From NCBI GenBank assembly GCA_035536775.1, contig DATLNM010000002.1:1-14461 (forward strand): a stretch of DNA of 14,461 bases, in the 5' to 3' direction. Within the stretch, counting starts at the first letter, position 1. Every line of letters begins with the position of its first letter. The notes below the pieces were generated by a model that saw nothing but the letters and a program-made list of their open reading frames with translations, did no database searches and was not told where the DNA came from. Source of the DNA: DATLNM01 sp035536775. GTDB taxonomy: Bacteria > Actinomycetota > CADDZG01 > WHSQ01. The translations under genes and the position numbers were made by a program. Positions 1 to 5,816 of the stretch are shown in pieces.

Positions 1-131
1 CCGAGGCGCATGATCGCGCCCTTGCCGTGCTGCTTCTCGATCTGGGCGATAGCCATCTCGACGGATGCTTCGCGTCCGGCGATGTCGCGGCTGATGTCCC
101 TCACGACCCCTCGGTCCTTAGTGCTCGCCAC
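1..131 (-). CDS. recA: RecA recombinase, N-terminal part (gene runs off the left edge)
   Basis: RecA is the ATP-dependent DNA strand-exchange protein that also activates LexA self-cleavage. Only the first 43 codons are present. They read through a variable head (MASTKDRGVVRDISRD) into the conserved RecA opening, with AIAQIEKQHGKGAIMRL matching the family's 'ALxQIEKQFGKGSIMRLG'. The Walker A and catalytic regions lie outside the window. The start is a GTG at 129-131, chosen because an AAGGAGG ribosome binding site sits about six bases upstream and because the conserved block then falls at about residue 27. The upstream LexA box and the cinA/thpR neighbours on the same strand agree with the identification. 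The 5' leader also has a CCTCTCT/AGAGAGG inverted repeat (153-159 with 179-185) of unknown meaning. Confidence 0.93.
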   Translation of the reverse strand, partial: MASTKDRGVVRDISRDIAGREASVEMAIAQIEKQHGKGAIMRL

Positions 132-214
132 TGTTGCCTCCTTGTCCGATGACCTCTCTGACCCGCTGAGGCGACCCTAGAGAGGGGGTGTGACAGGTTT
201 TGCGGCAGCATAAG

Positions 215-228
215 CGAACATATGTTCG
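215..228. promoter_or_regulatory. LexA (SOS) box
   Basis: The sequence CGAACATATGTTCG is a perfect palindrome and matches the Gram-positive and actinobacterial LexA operator pattern CGAAC-N4-GTTCG. It lies 84 bp upstream of the recA start, the expected place for DNA-damage control of recA. A possible recA -10 element (TATGCT on the minus strand, 207-212) directly abuts it, so bound LexA would block the promoter. It also lies 112 bp upstream of the favoured start of the divergent PAS gene and could control both. The palindrome is seen directly; LexA binding is inferred from the known consensus. Confidence 0.9.
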
Positions 229-339
229 ATACCCGGGATTTCTCCCATCCAGAGACTACATCCAAGTAGTTACACCCGTGTGGTTCGGCCCCCCGGGCCC
301 CTCCCCCGCCAGTACGGCCGAGGATGCGAGACTCTTGCG

Positions 340-1038
340 ATGAGGGCGTCGCCAGAGGATTTCGGGATCGGAAGGCTCTTCCGTCACATCAGGGATTGCG
401 TCGTCGTCGCGAACGCGGCGACTGAGCGCATCGTCCTCTGGAACGACTGGGCCCAAACGACCCTCGGGTACTCCGAGGATGAAGCCTTGGACATGCCCCT
501 GCACACGCTCGTCCCCGACGAGCTGAAAGATCAGCACCGCAACGGCATCGCGCGCTATCAGGAGACCGGCCAGGGTCTCCTGCTTGAAGGCGCCAGTGCC
601 GTCGAGCTCGAAGCGGTCCACAAAGACGGGCGGCGGATCCCAGTCGAGCTTTCACTCACTCCGATCCCGGAGCCGAACGAGGAGGGTCACCGTTTCGCGC
701 TCGCGATCCTGCGCGATATCTCCGAGCGCAAGGAAGCGGAAGCCGCGAAGGCCAAGCTACAGGAGGCGGCTGCCGATCGAAGGCGCGCTCTCGAGCTCAA
801 CGACACCATCGTGCAAGGTCTCGCGGTTGCGAAGATCGCGCTCGAGAGCGATCGCTTCGAGCTCGGCTTGAGATCGGTCACCGAGACCTTCGAACACGCG
901 AAGGATCTCGTCGCGAAGCTCTTGCGCCAGATCGAGTCCGCCGACGGCCCTATCCAACCGGGCGACCTAACCGTCAGCGCGCCCGAAGGCAGCCAGGAAG
1001 GCTCAGCCCTAGAGCTCGATGGCGAGGGCGGGGCCTAG
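340..1038 (+). CDS. PAS-domain protein with a degenerate kinase-type dimerisation helix
   Basis: The product is a cytoplasmic, sensor-like protein of 232 residues. Residues about 13-127 form a PAS/PAC domain with the usual 'VLWND..A...LGYS.DEAL..PLHTLVP.EL' pattern, ending in the PAC signature LRDISERKEAE. A charged helical linker (128-150) follows. Residues 147-195 resemble the HisKA_3 phosphoacceptor helix ('ELHDxVxQxL'), but the sequence is ELNDTIVQGL, so the phosphorylated His is Asn154. No ATPase domain follows; the last 30 residues are low complexity. I chose the ATG at 340 because the PAS fold starts soon after and GAGGA lies 15 bases upstream. An in-frame GTG at 280 would add 20 Pro/Gly-rich residues with no homology-like pattern. 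It is divergent from recA, shares the SOS-box region, and its 3' end overlaps the convergent gene by 30 bp. Its ligand and partner are unknown. Confidence 0.82.
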   Translation: MRASPEDFGIGRLFRHIRDCVVVANAATERIVLWNDWAQTTLGYSEDEALDMPLHTLVPDELKDQHRNGIARYQETGQGLLLEGASAVELEAVHKDGRRIPVELSLTPIPEPNEEGHRFALAILRDISERKEAEAAKAKLQEAAADRRRALELNDTIVQGLAVAKIALESDRFELGLRSVTETFEHAKDLVAKLLRQIESADGPIQPGDLTVSAPEGSQEGSALELDGEGGA

Positions 1039-2418
1039 GCGGTCGGCGACGGCTTCGGTCAGGGTGATCGCCGGACCTGTGGTCGAGTCCAGGAACGACA
1101 CCGCGAGGCGACCGTCGGGGAAGATCGCGACGGTCTCGAAGTCGAAACGGATGTCCTGACCGACTCCCGACGATGCGTTGATGTCGCCGAGGCCGATCTC
1201 GTACAGCTTGGTCAGGCGGGCGGTTTTGCCTCTGATGTCGAACTTATAGAGAAGGTCGCGGTCGGCTTGGCCGGTCGTGCCGTGGATGCCGAGCGCGGCG
1301 ATGCCGAGCTTCGCGTTCAGCTTGAGGTCGGTCTCGATGATCGAAATTCCAGCCGGCAGCGGCACGAACGTCGACTTCCACGACTTCCCGCCGTCCTTAG
1401 AGATCCGGTATTCGAACTGCGTCCCCATCGGCTTGACGTCGTGCACTCGTCCCTTGGAGTCGACGAGGAAGCCCTCGCCGAGATCGACCTCGGTCGGACC
1501 GACCAACGCAGACCACTTCTGGTTCTCTGGATTGAACAGTGAGTAGCCGTCGGCGAAGAGGCCGGGGACAGCAACCGCGTAACCATTCCCCAGTGGAACG
1601 ATCGGGCTGTTGTTGTTGGGCATGACCCAATCGAGTTGTCGGTCTTTAGCCGTGCGCAGATATCCGTCGACAGGGGTCGAATCGAGCCGGTCGACCGCCG
1701 GCGCCGACACCTGCACGTAGGTCAGGCCGTCGGTGCTGTAGAGCGTCGGTCCCGCGTGGGGAGCACCGTCGACGAACACGACGTACGCAACCTCACCTAG
1801 GGGCGTGGTGAACGGACCCGGCACGACCGTGAGCCACGGCCGGTCGTAGAACGGGGTGTGCAGCGGCGCCTCCATGTACTCCCACTTTTCGGTGTCGCCG
1901 TCGTAGCGGTAAGAGAGGAGGTGGTCGCCGGAGTAAGGATCCCACTCGATCCCGACGACGTCGCCACCAGGCGCCATGGAGATCGCGCCTTCGCCGTTGA
2001 CGAGGCCGGTCGGCGGTCGCACCGACTTCCACGTCTTGCCGTTGTCATCGGTGTAGTTGATGTAGCTACCGCCGAGGTCGAACAGACGACCGTCCTTGTT
2101 GGTGCTGAGGTAGTTCTCGCAGCAGTTCCCGGTGCGCTCGATGACGCGGAATTTGGCCTTGGAGACCTTGTCGTCTTTGGCCGAGTCGGTGCGCCCGTAG
2201 TCGGTGACCTTGTATGACTCGGTGCGGATCGGCGGGCTGTAGTCGACGACCTGGGCGTCGACATCCCGAGCGCTGCCGGCGGCCACGCCCGAGATCGACA
2301 GCGCCAGTAAGGCGAGCACTGTGCCTGCTAGGGCACGCGCTCTTCTAGGAGGAGCTCCGTAGGCCTCGCGGTTCATGCGGGGTGGTTCGTCAGAGATTCT
2401 GGGTTTCCTGGTCAGCAC
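1009..2418 (-). CDS. Secreted Asp-box (BNR/sialidase-like) repeat protein
   Basis: This is a 469-residue exported protein of unknown function. The N-terminus has an Arg-rich patch, a hydrophobic stretch (about 31-47) and small residues near VAAGSA, which is a signal peptide. Two clear Asp boxes (S/T-x-D-x-G-x-T/S-W), TDDNGKTW at 123-130 and SKDGGKSW at 340-347, plus a weaker STDGLTY at 228-234, point to a beta-propeller of the sialidase/BNR class. I see no sialidase catalytic set, so calling it an enzyme is not justified. A vicinal Cys pair (99-100) is notable. The GTG start at 2418 overlaps the upstream stop (GTGCTGA), suggesting translational coupling. An ATG at 2376 (residue 15) would give a shorter signal peptide and is an alternative; neither has a visible ribosome binding site. 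Confidence 0.75.
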   Translation of the reverse strand: MLTRKPRISDEPPRMNREAYGAPPRRARALAGTVLALLALSISGVAAGSARDVDAQVVDYSPPIRTESYKVTDYGRTDSAKDDKVSKAKFRVIERTGNCCENYLSTNKDGRLFDLGGSYINYTDDNGKTWKSVRPPTGLVNGEGAISMAPGGDVVGIEWDPYSGDHLLSYRYDGDTEKWEYMEAPLHTPFYDRPWLTVVPGPFTTPLGEVAYVVFVDGAPHAGPTLYSTDGLTYVQVSAPAVDRLDSTPVDGYLRTAKDRQLDWVMPNNNSPIVPLGNGYAVAVPGLFADGYSLFNPENQKWSALVGPTEVDLGEGFLVDSKGRVHDVKPMGTQFEYRISKDGGKSWKSTFVPLPAGISIIETDLKLNAKLGIAALGIHGTTGQADRDLLYKFDIRGKTARLTKLYEIGLGDINASSGVGQDIRFDFETVAIFPDGRLAVSFLDSTTGPAITLTEAVADRLGPALAIEL

Positions 2419-3347
2419 TCGAAGCGCACGGTCGCGGCCGACGCGCGATGGTCGGCATCGCCTGCGAACGTGACCTTGATCCGGCAGACCCTGCCTTTCG
2501 GATGCGCGAAGGCGGCCGTGTAGGCGCTGTCCGCGTCGAGGGTCACTGTCTTACGCGACACGAGCTGGAAGCGGCCGTCCTTCTTTCGGCTGAGGGACGC
2601 GACCACGTTTAGACCCGGGTGCGCAGGATCGACCCTGCCGGCAACCGTGATGCGCAACCGTCGAACGCGCACCTTCCCGGTGACGTCGGAATCGCACGGG
2701 GTCTCTGGGCTGCACACGGGTTGAGTCGTCGGCGACGGTCCCGGCGAGGTCGAAGGCGATCCTGACGGAGTCGGGGTCGGGCCACCTTCTTGGCACACGA
2801 GGGTGACGTCGTCGAGGGAGACGCCGTCGAAGTCCGACCCCTGAGGGTCGGACGAATCGGCCACGAGCCTGAACCTCAGGTAGACAGACTGTTGCCCGCT
2901 GAAGCTTCCTAGTGAGGTGCTACGCGCCTGCCACGTCGCGCCGGTCGAGCCCGTCCACGACTGAAGCATCTGCCACGTGGACGCGTTGCCCGATGCCTCG
3001 ATGCGCAAGTCATCGTCGTTGAGCTCGAGGTCGAGGAGCATCCGATAGTTCAGTTGACACGCGCTCAAAGACCTCAGGTCGACGGGGCTGCTGCGCGCCG
3101 CCCACGAATCGGTCGCCGGTGGGTAAGGACCGTTGGGGCTGTCGGTGAGATAACCGTTGCCGTCCGGCGGCTCGACGCGCGACCACGTGTTGTGGGTGCC
3201 GCCCGACGTCCAGCTGTCGCCCAGGTTGCCTTCGAAGTCCTCCGAGAAGACGGTCTTCTGGGCGTGCGCGAAGGCGCCGCTCGGCCCGAGCGCAGCAACC
3301 ACGGCGAGCACGAGGATGCAAACGATCGCGCGTGAAGCTCGCTGCAT
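2412..3347 (-). CDS. Secreted MAM-like jelly-roll protein with C-terminal beta domain
   Basis: This is a 311-residue exported protein. The start is the ATG at 3345-3347, preceded by AGGAGG seven bases upstream; an in-frame upstream extension to 3386 lacks such support. Residues 1-27 are a signal peptide, probably cut at AFA|HAQ, which would leave His28 as the mature N-terminus. Residues about 33-186 ('FSEDFEG..G.W...' to 'DFDGVSLDDVTLVC') look like the MAM/concanavalin-like domain often attached to immune-inhibitor-A proteases. A Pro/Thr/Ser linker (189-210) leads to a C-terminal Ig-like beta domain (about 222-311) with cysteines at 212, 218, 288 and 311. There is no protease motif. It probably binds surface polymers or other proteins (inference). 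Its stop overlaps the next gene's GTG start. Confidence 0.75.
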   Translation of the reverse strand: MQRASRAIVCILVLAVVAALGPSGAFAHAQKTVFSEDFEGNLGDSWTSGGTHNTWSRVEPPDGNGYLTDSPNGPYPPATDSWAARSSPVDLRSLSACQLNYRMLLDLELNDDDLRIEASGNASTWQMLQSWTGSTGATWQARSTSLGSFSGQQSVYLRFRLVADSSDPQGSDFDGVSLDDVTLVCQEGGPTPTPSGSPSTSPGPSPTTQPVCSPETPCDSDVTGKVRVRRLRITVAGRVDPAHPGLNVVASLSRKKDGRFQLVSRKTVTLDADSAYTAAFAHPKGRVCRIKVTFAGDADHRASAATVRFEC

Positions 3348-3396
3348 TAGAGCGCCTCCTGTATCGACCGTGGATATGTCCTCCATCTTGCCCCAT

Positions 3397-3424
3397 GGGC
3401 GGGCGGCACGTAGACCGCCCGCCC
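3397..3424 (-). terminator. Perfect 10-bp hairpin after ycnI
   Basis: GGGCGGGCGG (3397-3406) and CCGCCCGCCC (3415-3424) form a perfect, all-GC 10-bp stem with an 8-base loop, 21 bp past the ycnI stop. No T-tract follows on the minus strand, so it resembles the U-less hairpins common in high-GC actinobacteria rather than a standard intrinsic terminator. It could instead stabilise the ycnI mRNA 3' end. It separates the copper set from the secreted pair. Confidence 0.6.
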
Positions 3425-3444
3425 GCAGGCAAACGTCGTTGCCT

Positions 3445-4143
3445 CTACTTCTTTTTCATCAGGGCGACTACCAGGGCGAGCGCTCCAAGTCCTACGCCTG
3501 CGTAGGACAAGATGTCTGAGAGATCGCTGTCGTCATCCTCTTCCTCGTAGTCATCATCGTCGCCATCGTCGGACGGGGTCTCGTGCGCGCCGCCACCCAT
3601 CTGCTCCTTAAGCTGGGCGAGCACCGCGAGCTGACCTTGGCCTTCCTCTCCACCCAAGGCGATGATCGAGACAAGCGGTGCGGGCTCCTCGGAGTCGGGC
3701 GCGCCGGCCCACTTGACGACCTCGCCCGAGCTGTAGGTCTGGTCGGCATGGAACTCGATCGTGCCCGCTTCTTCGGGAACACGCGCCGAGAACCCGAACT
3801 CGTCGAACTCCCCGGGCTTGATCATGCCGCCCGTCCAGGTGACGGTGTCTACGACCGTGTCGATCTTGGCGCCGAACGCTTCGATCGGCGTGTCGAGCTT
3901 CTTCATCTTCACGGAGCGCTTCCACCCGGCCTTCGGCTGGAAGCTGACGAAGATGAGGTTCTCAGGGAAATGAACGGTGACCTTGGTCGTGCCCGCGTCA
4001 TCCCTCTCGTTAGGGACGCGCACGTTGAACTTGAAGAACGCGCCGGTCGGCGCCTCGTTCGGCTGGACGGTGACGTGGGCGATCGCAGGTGCAGCCGTAA
4101 GGGCCACGACGGCGAGCGCGCACGCAGCTAGAAGCTTGCGCAT
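3445..4143 (-). CDS. ycnI: YcnI-family (DUF1775) copper-binding protein, membrane-anchored
   Basis: This is an exported copper-binding protein of 232 residues. The signal peptide ends at PAIA|H, making His23 the mature N-terminus followed by VTVQPNEA. YcnI proteins bind Cu(II) with that N-terminal His, a nearby Glu and a Trp; here Glu30 and Trp145 (in QTYSSGEVVKWAG) are the likely equivalents. The DUF1775 core spans about 23-165. A very acidic linker (192-209, nearly all Asp/Glu) leads to a transmembrane helix (212-229) and a Lys tail, so the domain is held on the outer face of the membrane. AAAGGTGA lies just upstream of the ATG. It follows the four-helix gene by 29 bp and belongs with copC. 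The family name is secure; copper delivery versus detoxification cannot be decided here. Confidence 0.9.
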   Translation of the reverse strand: MRKLLAACALAVVALTAAPAIAHVTVQPNEAPTGAFFKFNVRVPNERDDAGTTKVTVHFPENLIFVSFQPKAGWKRSVKMKKLDTPIEAFGAKIDTVVDTVTWTGGMIKPGEFDEFGFSARVPEEAGTIEFHADQTYSSGEVVKWAGAPDSEEPAPLVSIIALGGEEGQGQLAVLAQLKEQMGGGAHETPSDDGDDDDYEEEDDDSDLSDILSYAGVGLGALALVVALMKKK

Positions 4144-4172
4144 GATTCACCTTTCTCTGAAATGTTCTGGGA

Positions 4173-4748
4173 TCAGGAGAAGGTGAGCGCCGGGGGTCCT
4201 CTCGGGTTGCCCGGACGCGCCGAACCCGGACGCGCCGAACGGACGGACTGTGGTGGAGAGACGAACGTGACGACGGTCGGGGTCTCGAGCAACGGGGATG
4301 CCGCCCGGTGCGCGAGCCGGTCCGCGATGCGCGACAGCAAGATGACGAGCGCGGAGCCTGCGACGGCGACGACGAGTTGAAGCGCGATGCCGGCCCACAG
4401 GACCGCGTCCGTCCATCCGAGCGAGCCGTGGCCGCTAAGAGCGCGTTCCACGGCCTCCAGAGTGACGAACGAAACACATTGCAACAGCGCAAGGCGCGCC
4501 CCGATCGCGGCGAACCCGAGCCGCACGGTTGCGGCGCGACGTGCGCGGGCGTAGCGCATGCCGAGGATCGCGGCCGATGCTCCAGCCCCCGCGGCAGCGG
4601 CGAGGACCGCCACCCATGGCCAGTAGCCGTGGCCGGTCGCGGCGAGCAGCTCGGCGCGCTCCCCCGGGTTGGCCGCGGCCGAGAGGTAGGCGAGCGAGTG
4701 CCCCGCGACCATCCCGGCGAACGCGATCAAGGCGAGTAGCGCACGCAT
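4173..4748 (-). CDS. Four-helix membrane protein between copC and ycnI
   Basis: I do not recognise this family. The 191-residue product has four predicted membrane helices (about 3-22, 43-65, 77-99 and 113-139) and a Pro/Arg-rich tail (150-191). Histidines at 17 (GHSLAYL), 40 (TGHGYW) and 107 (SGHG) lie at membrane borders and could bind metal, but that is inference. Its ATG overlaps the copC stop by one base (TGATG), so the two are almost certainly co-translated. It occupies the place CopD usually has beside CopC and YcnI, but is much shorter than a typical CopD (about eight helices). A GTG one codon earlier (4751) is an alternative start. The tail is partly encoded by a 15-bp tandem duplication. 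Confidence 0.78.
   Translation of the reverse strand: MRALLALIAFAGMVAGHSLAYLSAAANPGERAELLAATGHGYWPWVAVLAAAAGAGASAAILGMRYARARRAATVRLGFAAIGARLALLQCVSFVTLEAVERALSGHGSLGWTDAVLWAGIALQLVVAVAGSALVILLSRIADRLAHRAASPLLETPTVVTFVSPPQSVRSARPGSARPGNPRGPPALTFS
4211..4240. repeat. Perfect 2 x 15-bp tandem duplication
   Basis: CCGGACGCGCCGAAC occurs twice in direct succession (4211-4225 and 4226-4240). It is inside the membrane-protein gene and, being a multiple of three, duplicates a five-residue SARPG-type unit in the hydrophilic C-terminal tail without shifting the frame. It probably arose by slippage. Confidence 0.85.
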
Positions 4749-5257
4749 CACTTGGTTGCCGCCCTCACCACGAGTCCGATGCCCGCGATCGCAACGGTAG
4801 CAACACCGATGAGGAGGAGCGAGGACGGACCCTCATTTTCGTCGCTATCGGGGGCGGCTTCTTCGGTTGCCGGCGGGGGCGTCACGGCGCCGGTGCAATC
4901 GGGCGTCCCCTCGACCTCGAACGAGAACTCGGCACGGGTGTTGTGTCCATCGACGGCCGAGACGACGTTGGTCGACACGACCCATGTGCCTGGCTGCCCC
5001 GCCAAGACGCTTGCCTCGATCGTCTGGTTGAGGACCTCGATCGACTCGAGGACGTCGTGCTGGCACCCATCGGTGATGGTCACTTGGGCGTCTGCGGTCG
5101 GGGGCTCCCCGAAGGACATCTTCACGGTCTCAGGGGGGGCACTCACGCTCGAACCTTTCGCGGGCGTCGACTTCTGCAACCCCGCGTGGGCATGGGCAAC
5201 GGTCGTCGGTAGCGCGATGTAGGCGAGTGCGACGACACAAAGAACGAGCTTTCTCAT
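4748..5257 (-). CDS. copC: CopC-family copper-binding protein, membrane-anchored
   Basis: This is an exported Cu(II)-binding protein of 169 residues. The signal peptide ends AHA|H, giving mature His24 in the classic CopC start HAGLQKSTPAKGSSV. The second half of the copper site is intact as SAVDGHNTRAEFSFEV, with Asp103 and His105; together with the N-terminal His these form the CopC Cu(II) brace. Cysteines 65 and 121 may pair. A Pro/acidic linker (126-145) leads to a C-terminal membrane helix (146-165). I chose the ATG at 5255-5257 because it gives a normal signal peptide; a longer in-frame reading to 5362 adds sequence without family resemblance. GGAAGA lies just upstream. Its first 128 bases overlap the 3' end of thpR in another frame. 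It is translationally coupled to the membrane protein downstream. Confidence 0.9.
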   Translation of the reverse strand: MRKLVLCVVALAYIALPTTVAHAHAGLQKSTPAKGSSVSAPPETVKMSFGEPPTADAQVTITDGCQHDVLESIEVLNQTIEASVLAGQPGTWVVSTNVVSAVDGHNTRAEFSFEVEGTPDCTGAVTPPPATEEAAPDSDENEGPSSLLLIGVATVAIAGIGLVVRAATK

Positions 5258-5813
5258 GTCTTCCAAGGTACTCGCTGACAAGCTCTTCGTATCGCGCCCC
5301 CTTGGGGCTGAGGTGGCTGCGCCAGAGGCCAACCGCTGTGACGGTCCACGCTCCTGGGGCACCGGGCGGAAGGTCCTCGGGCCACTCGGTCACGATGTTT
5401 TGCGGCGCGGCGAGACGCGCCAGCGTGAGGTGGGGGGTGAAGGCTCGGCCTTCAGGCTCGAACCCCAGGGGGCGCAGCGCTGCGTCGAGGGAGCGCGACA
5501 GCGAGCCGAGGACGTCTGCAGGATCCGACAGGCCGGCCCATAGGACGCGCGCCCTTCGCCGGTTCGGGAACGCCCCGAGCCCTTCTAGCGAGATATCACC
5601 GGGAGTTTGGGTCGCGGCGACGGCTTTCAAGCTGCCGGCGATCTCAGGACGACTGCCGTCGTCGACCGACCCGAGGAAACGGATCGTGATGTGCTGGTTC
5701 TCGAGGGGGCTCCAGCGCGCAGAGATTCCGGCGCGCACGGGGCCGAGTGCTTCGTCGAGCCACCGCCGACGGTCCTCGGGTACACCGACCGCGATGAACA
5801 GGCGGAGCGCGAT
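5130..5813 (-). CDS. thpR: RNA 2',3'-cyclic phosphodiesterase (2'-5' RNA ligase family), unusual start and run-on tail
   Basis: ThpR/LigT proteins open 2',3'-cyclic phosphates on RNA ends. Both catalytic HxTx motifs are present, HITI (41-44) and HLTL (128-131), numbering from an ATC codon at 5813. The conserved family N-terminus (RLFIAVGVPEDRRRW) is encoded only upstream of the first standard start codon (GTG at 5738), which would remove 25 residues and the first beta strand. Between the cinA TGA (5817-5819) and that N-terminus there is no ATG, GTG or TTG; ATC at 5811-5813, with GAAGAGG eight bases upstream, or CTG at 5799-5801 are the candidates. The fold should end near residue 183, but the frame continues 44 codons into copC with no stop. 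The function is clear; start and end are uncertain. Confidence 0.8.
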   Translation of the reverse strand: MALRLFIAVGVPEDRRRWLDEALGPVRAGISARWSPLENQHITIRFLGSVDDGSRPEIAGSLKAVAATQTPGDISLEGLGAFPNRRRARVLWAGLSDPADVLGSLSRSLDAALRPLGFEPEGRAFTPHLTLARLAAPQNIVTEWPEDLPPGAPGAWTVTAVGLWRSHLSPKGARYEELVSEYLGRHEKARSLCRRTRLHRATDDRCPCPRGVAEVDARERFERECPP

Positions 5814-5816
5814 CGG

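Noticed and set aside
1009..2418. Assignment of the Asp-box protein as an active sialidase
   Set aside because: Asp boxes mark the propeller fold only; the Arg triad and Tyr/Glu pair expected of sialidases could not be identified.
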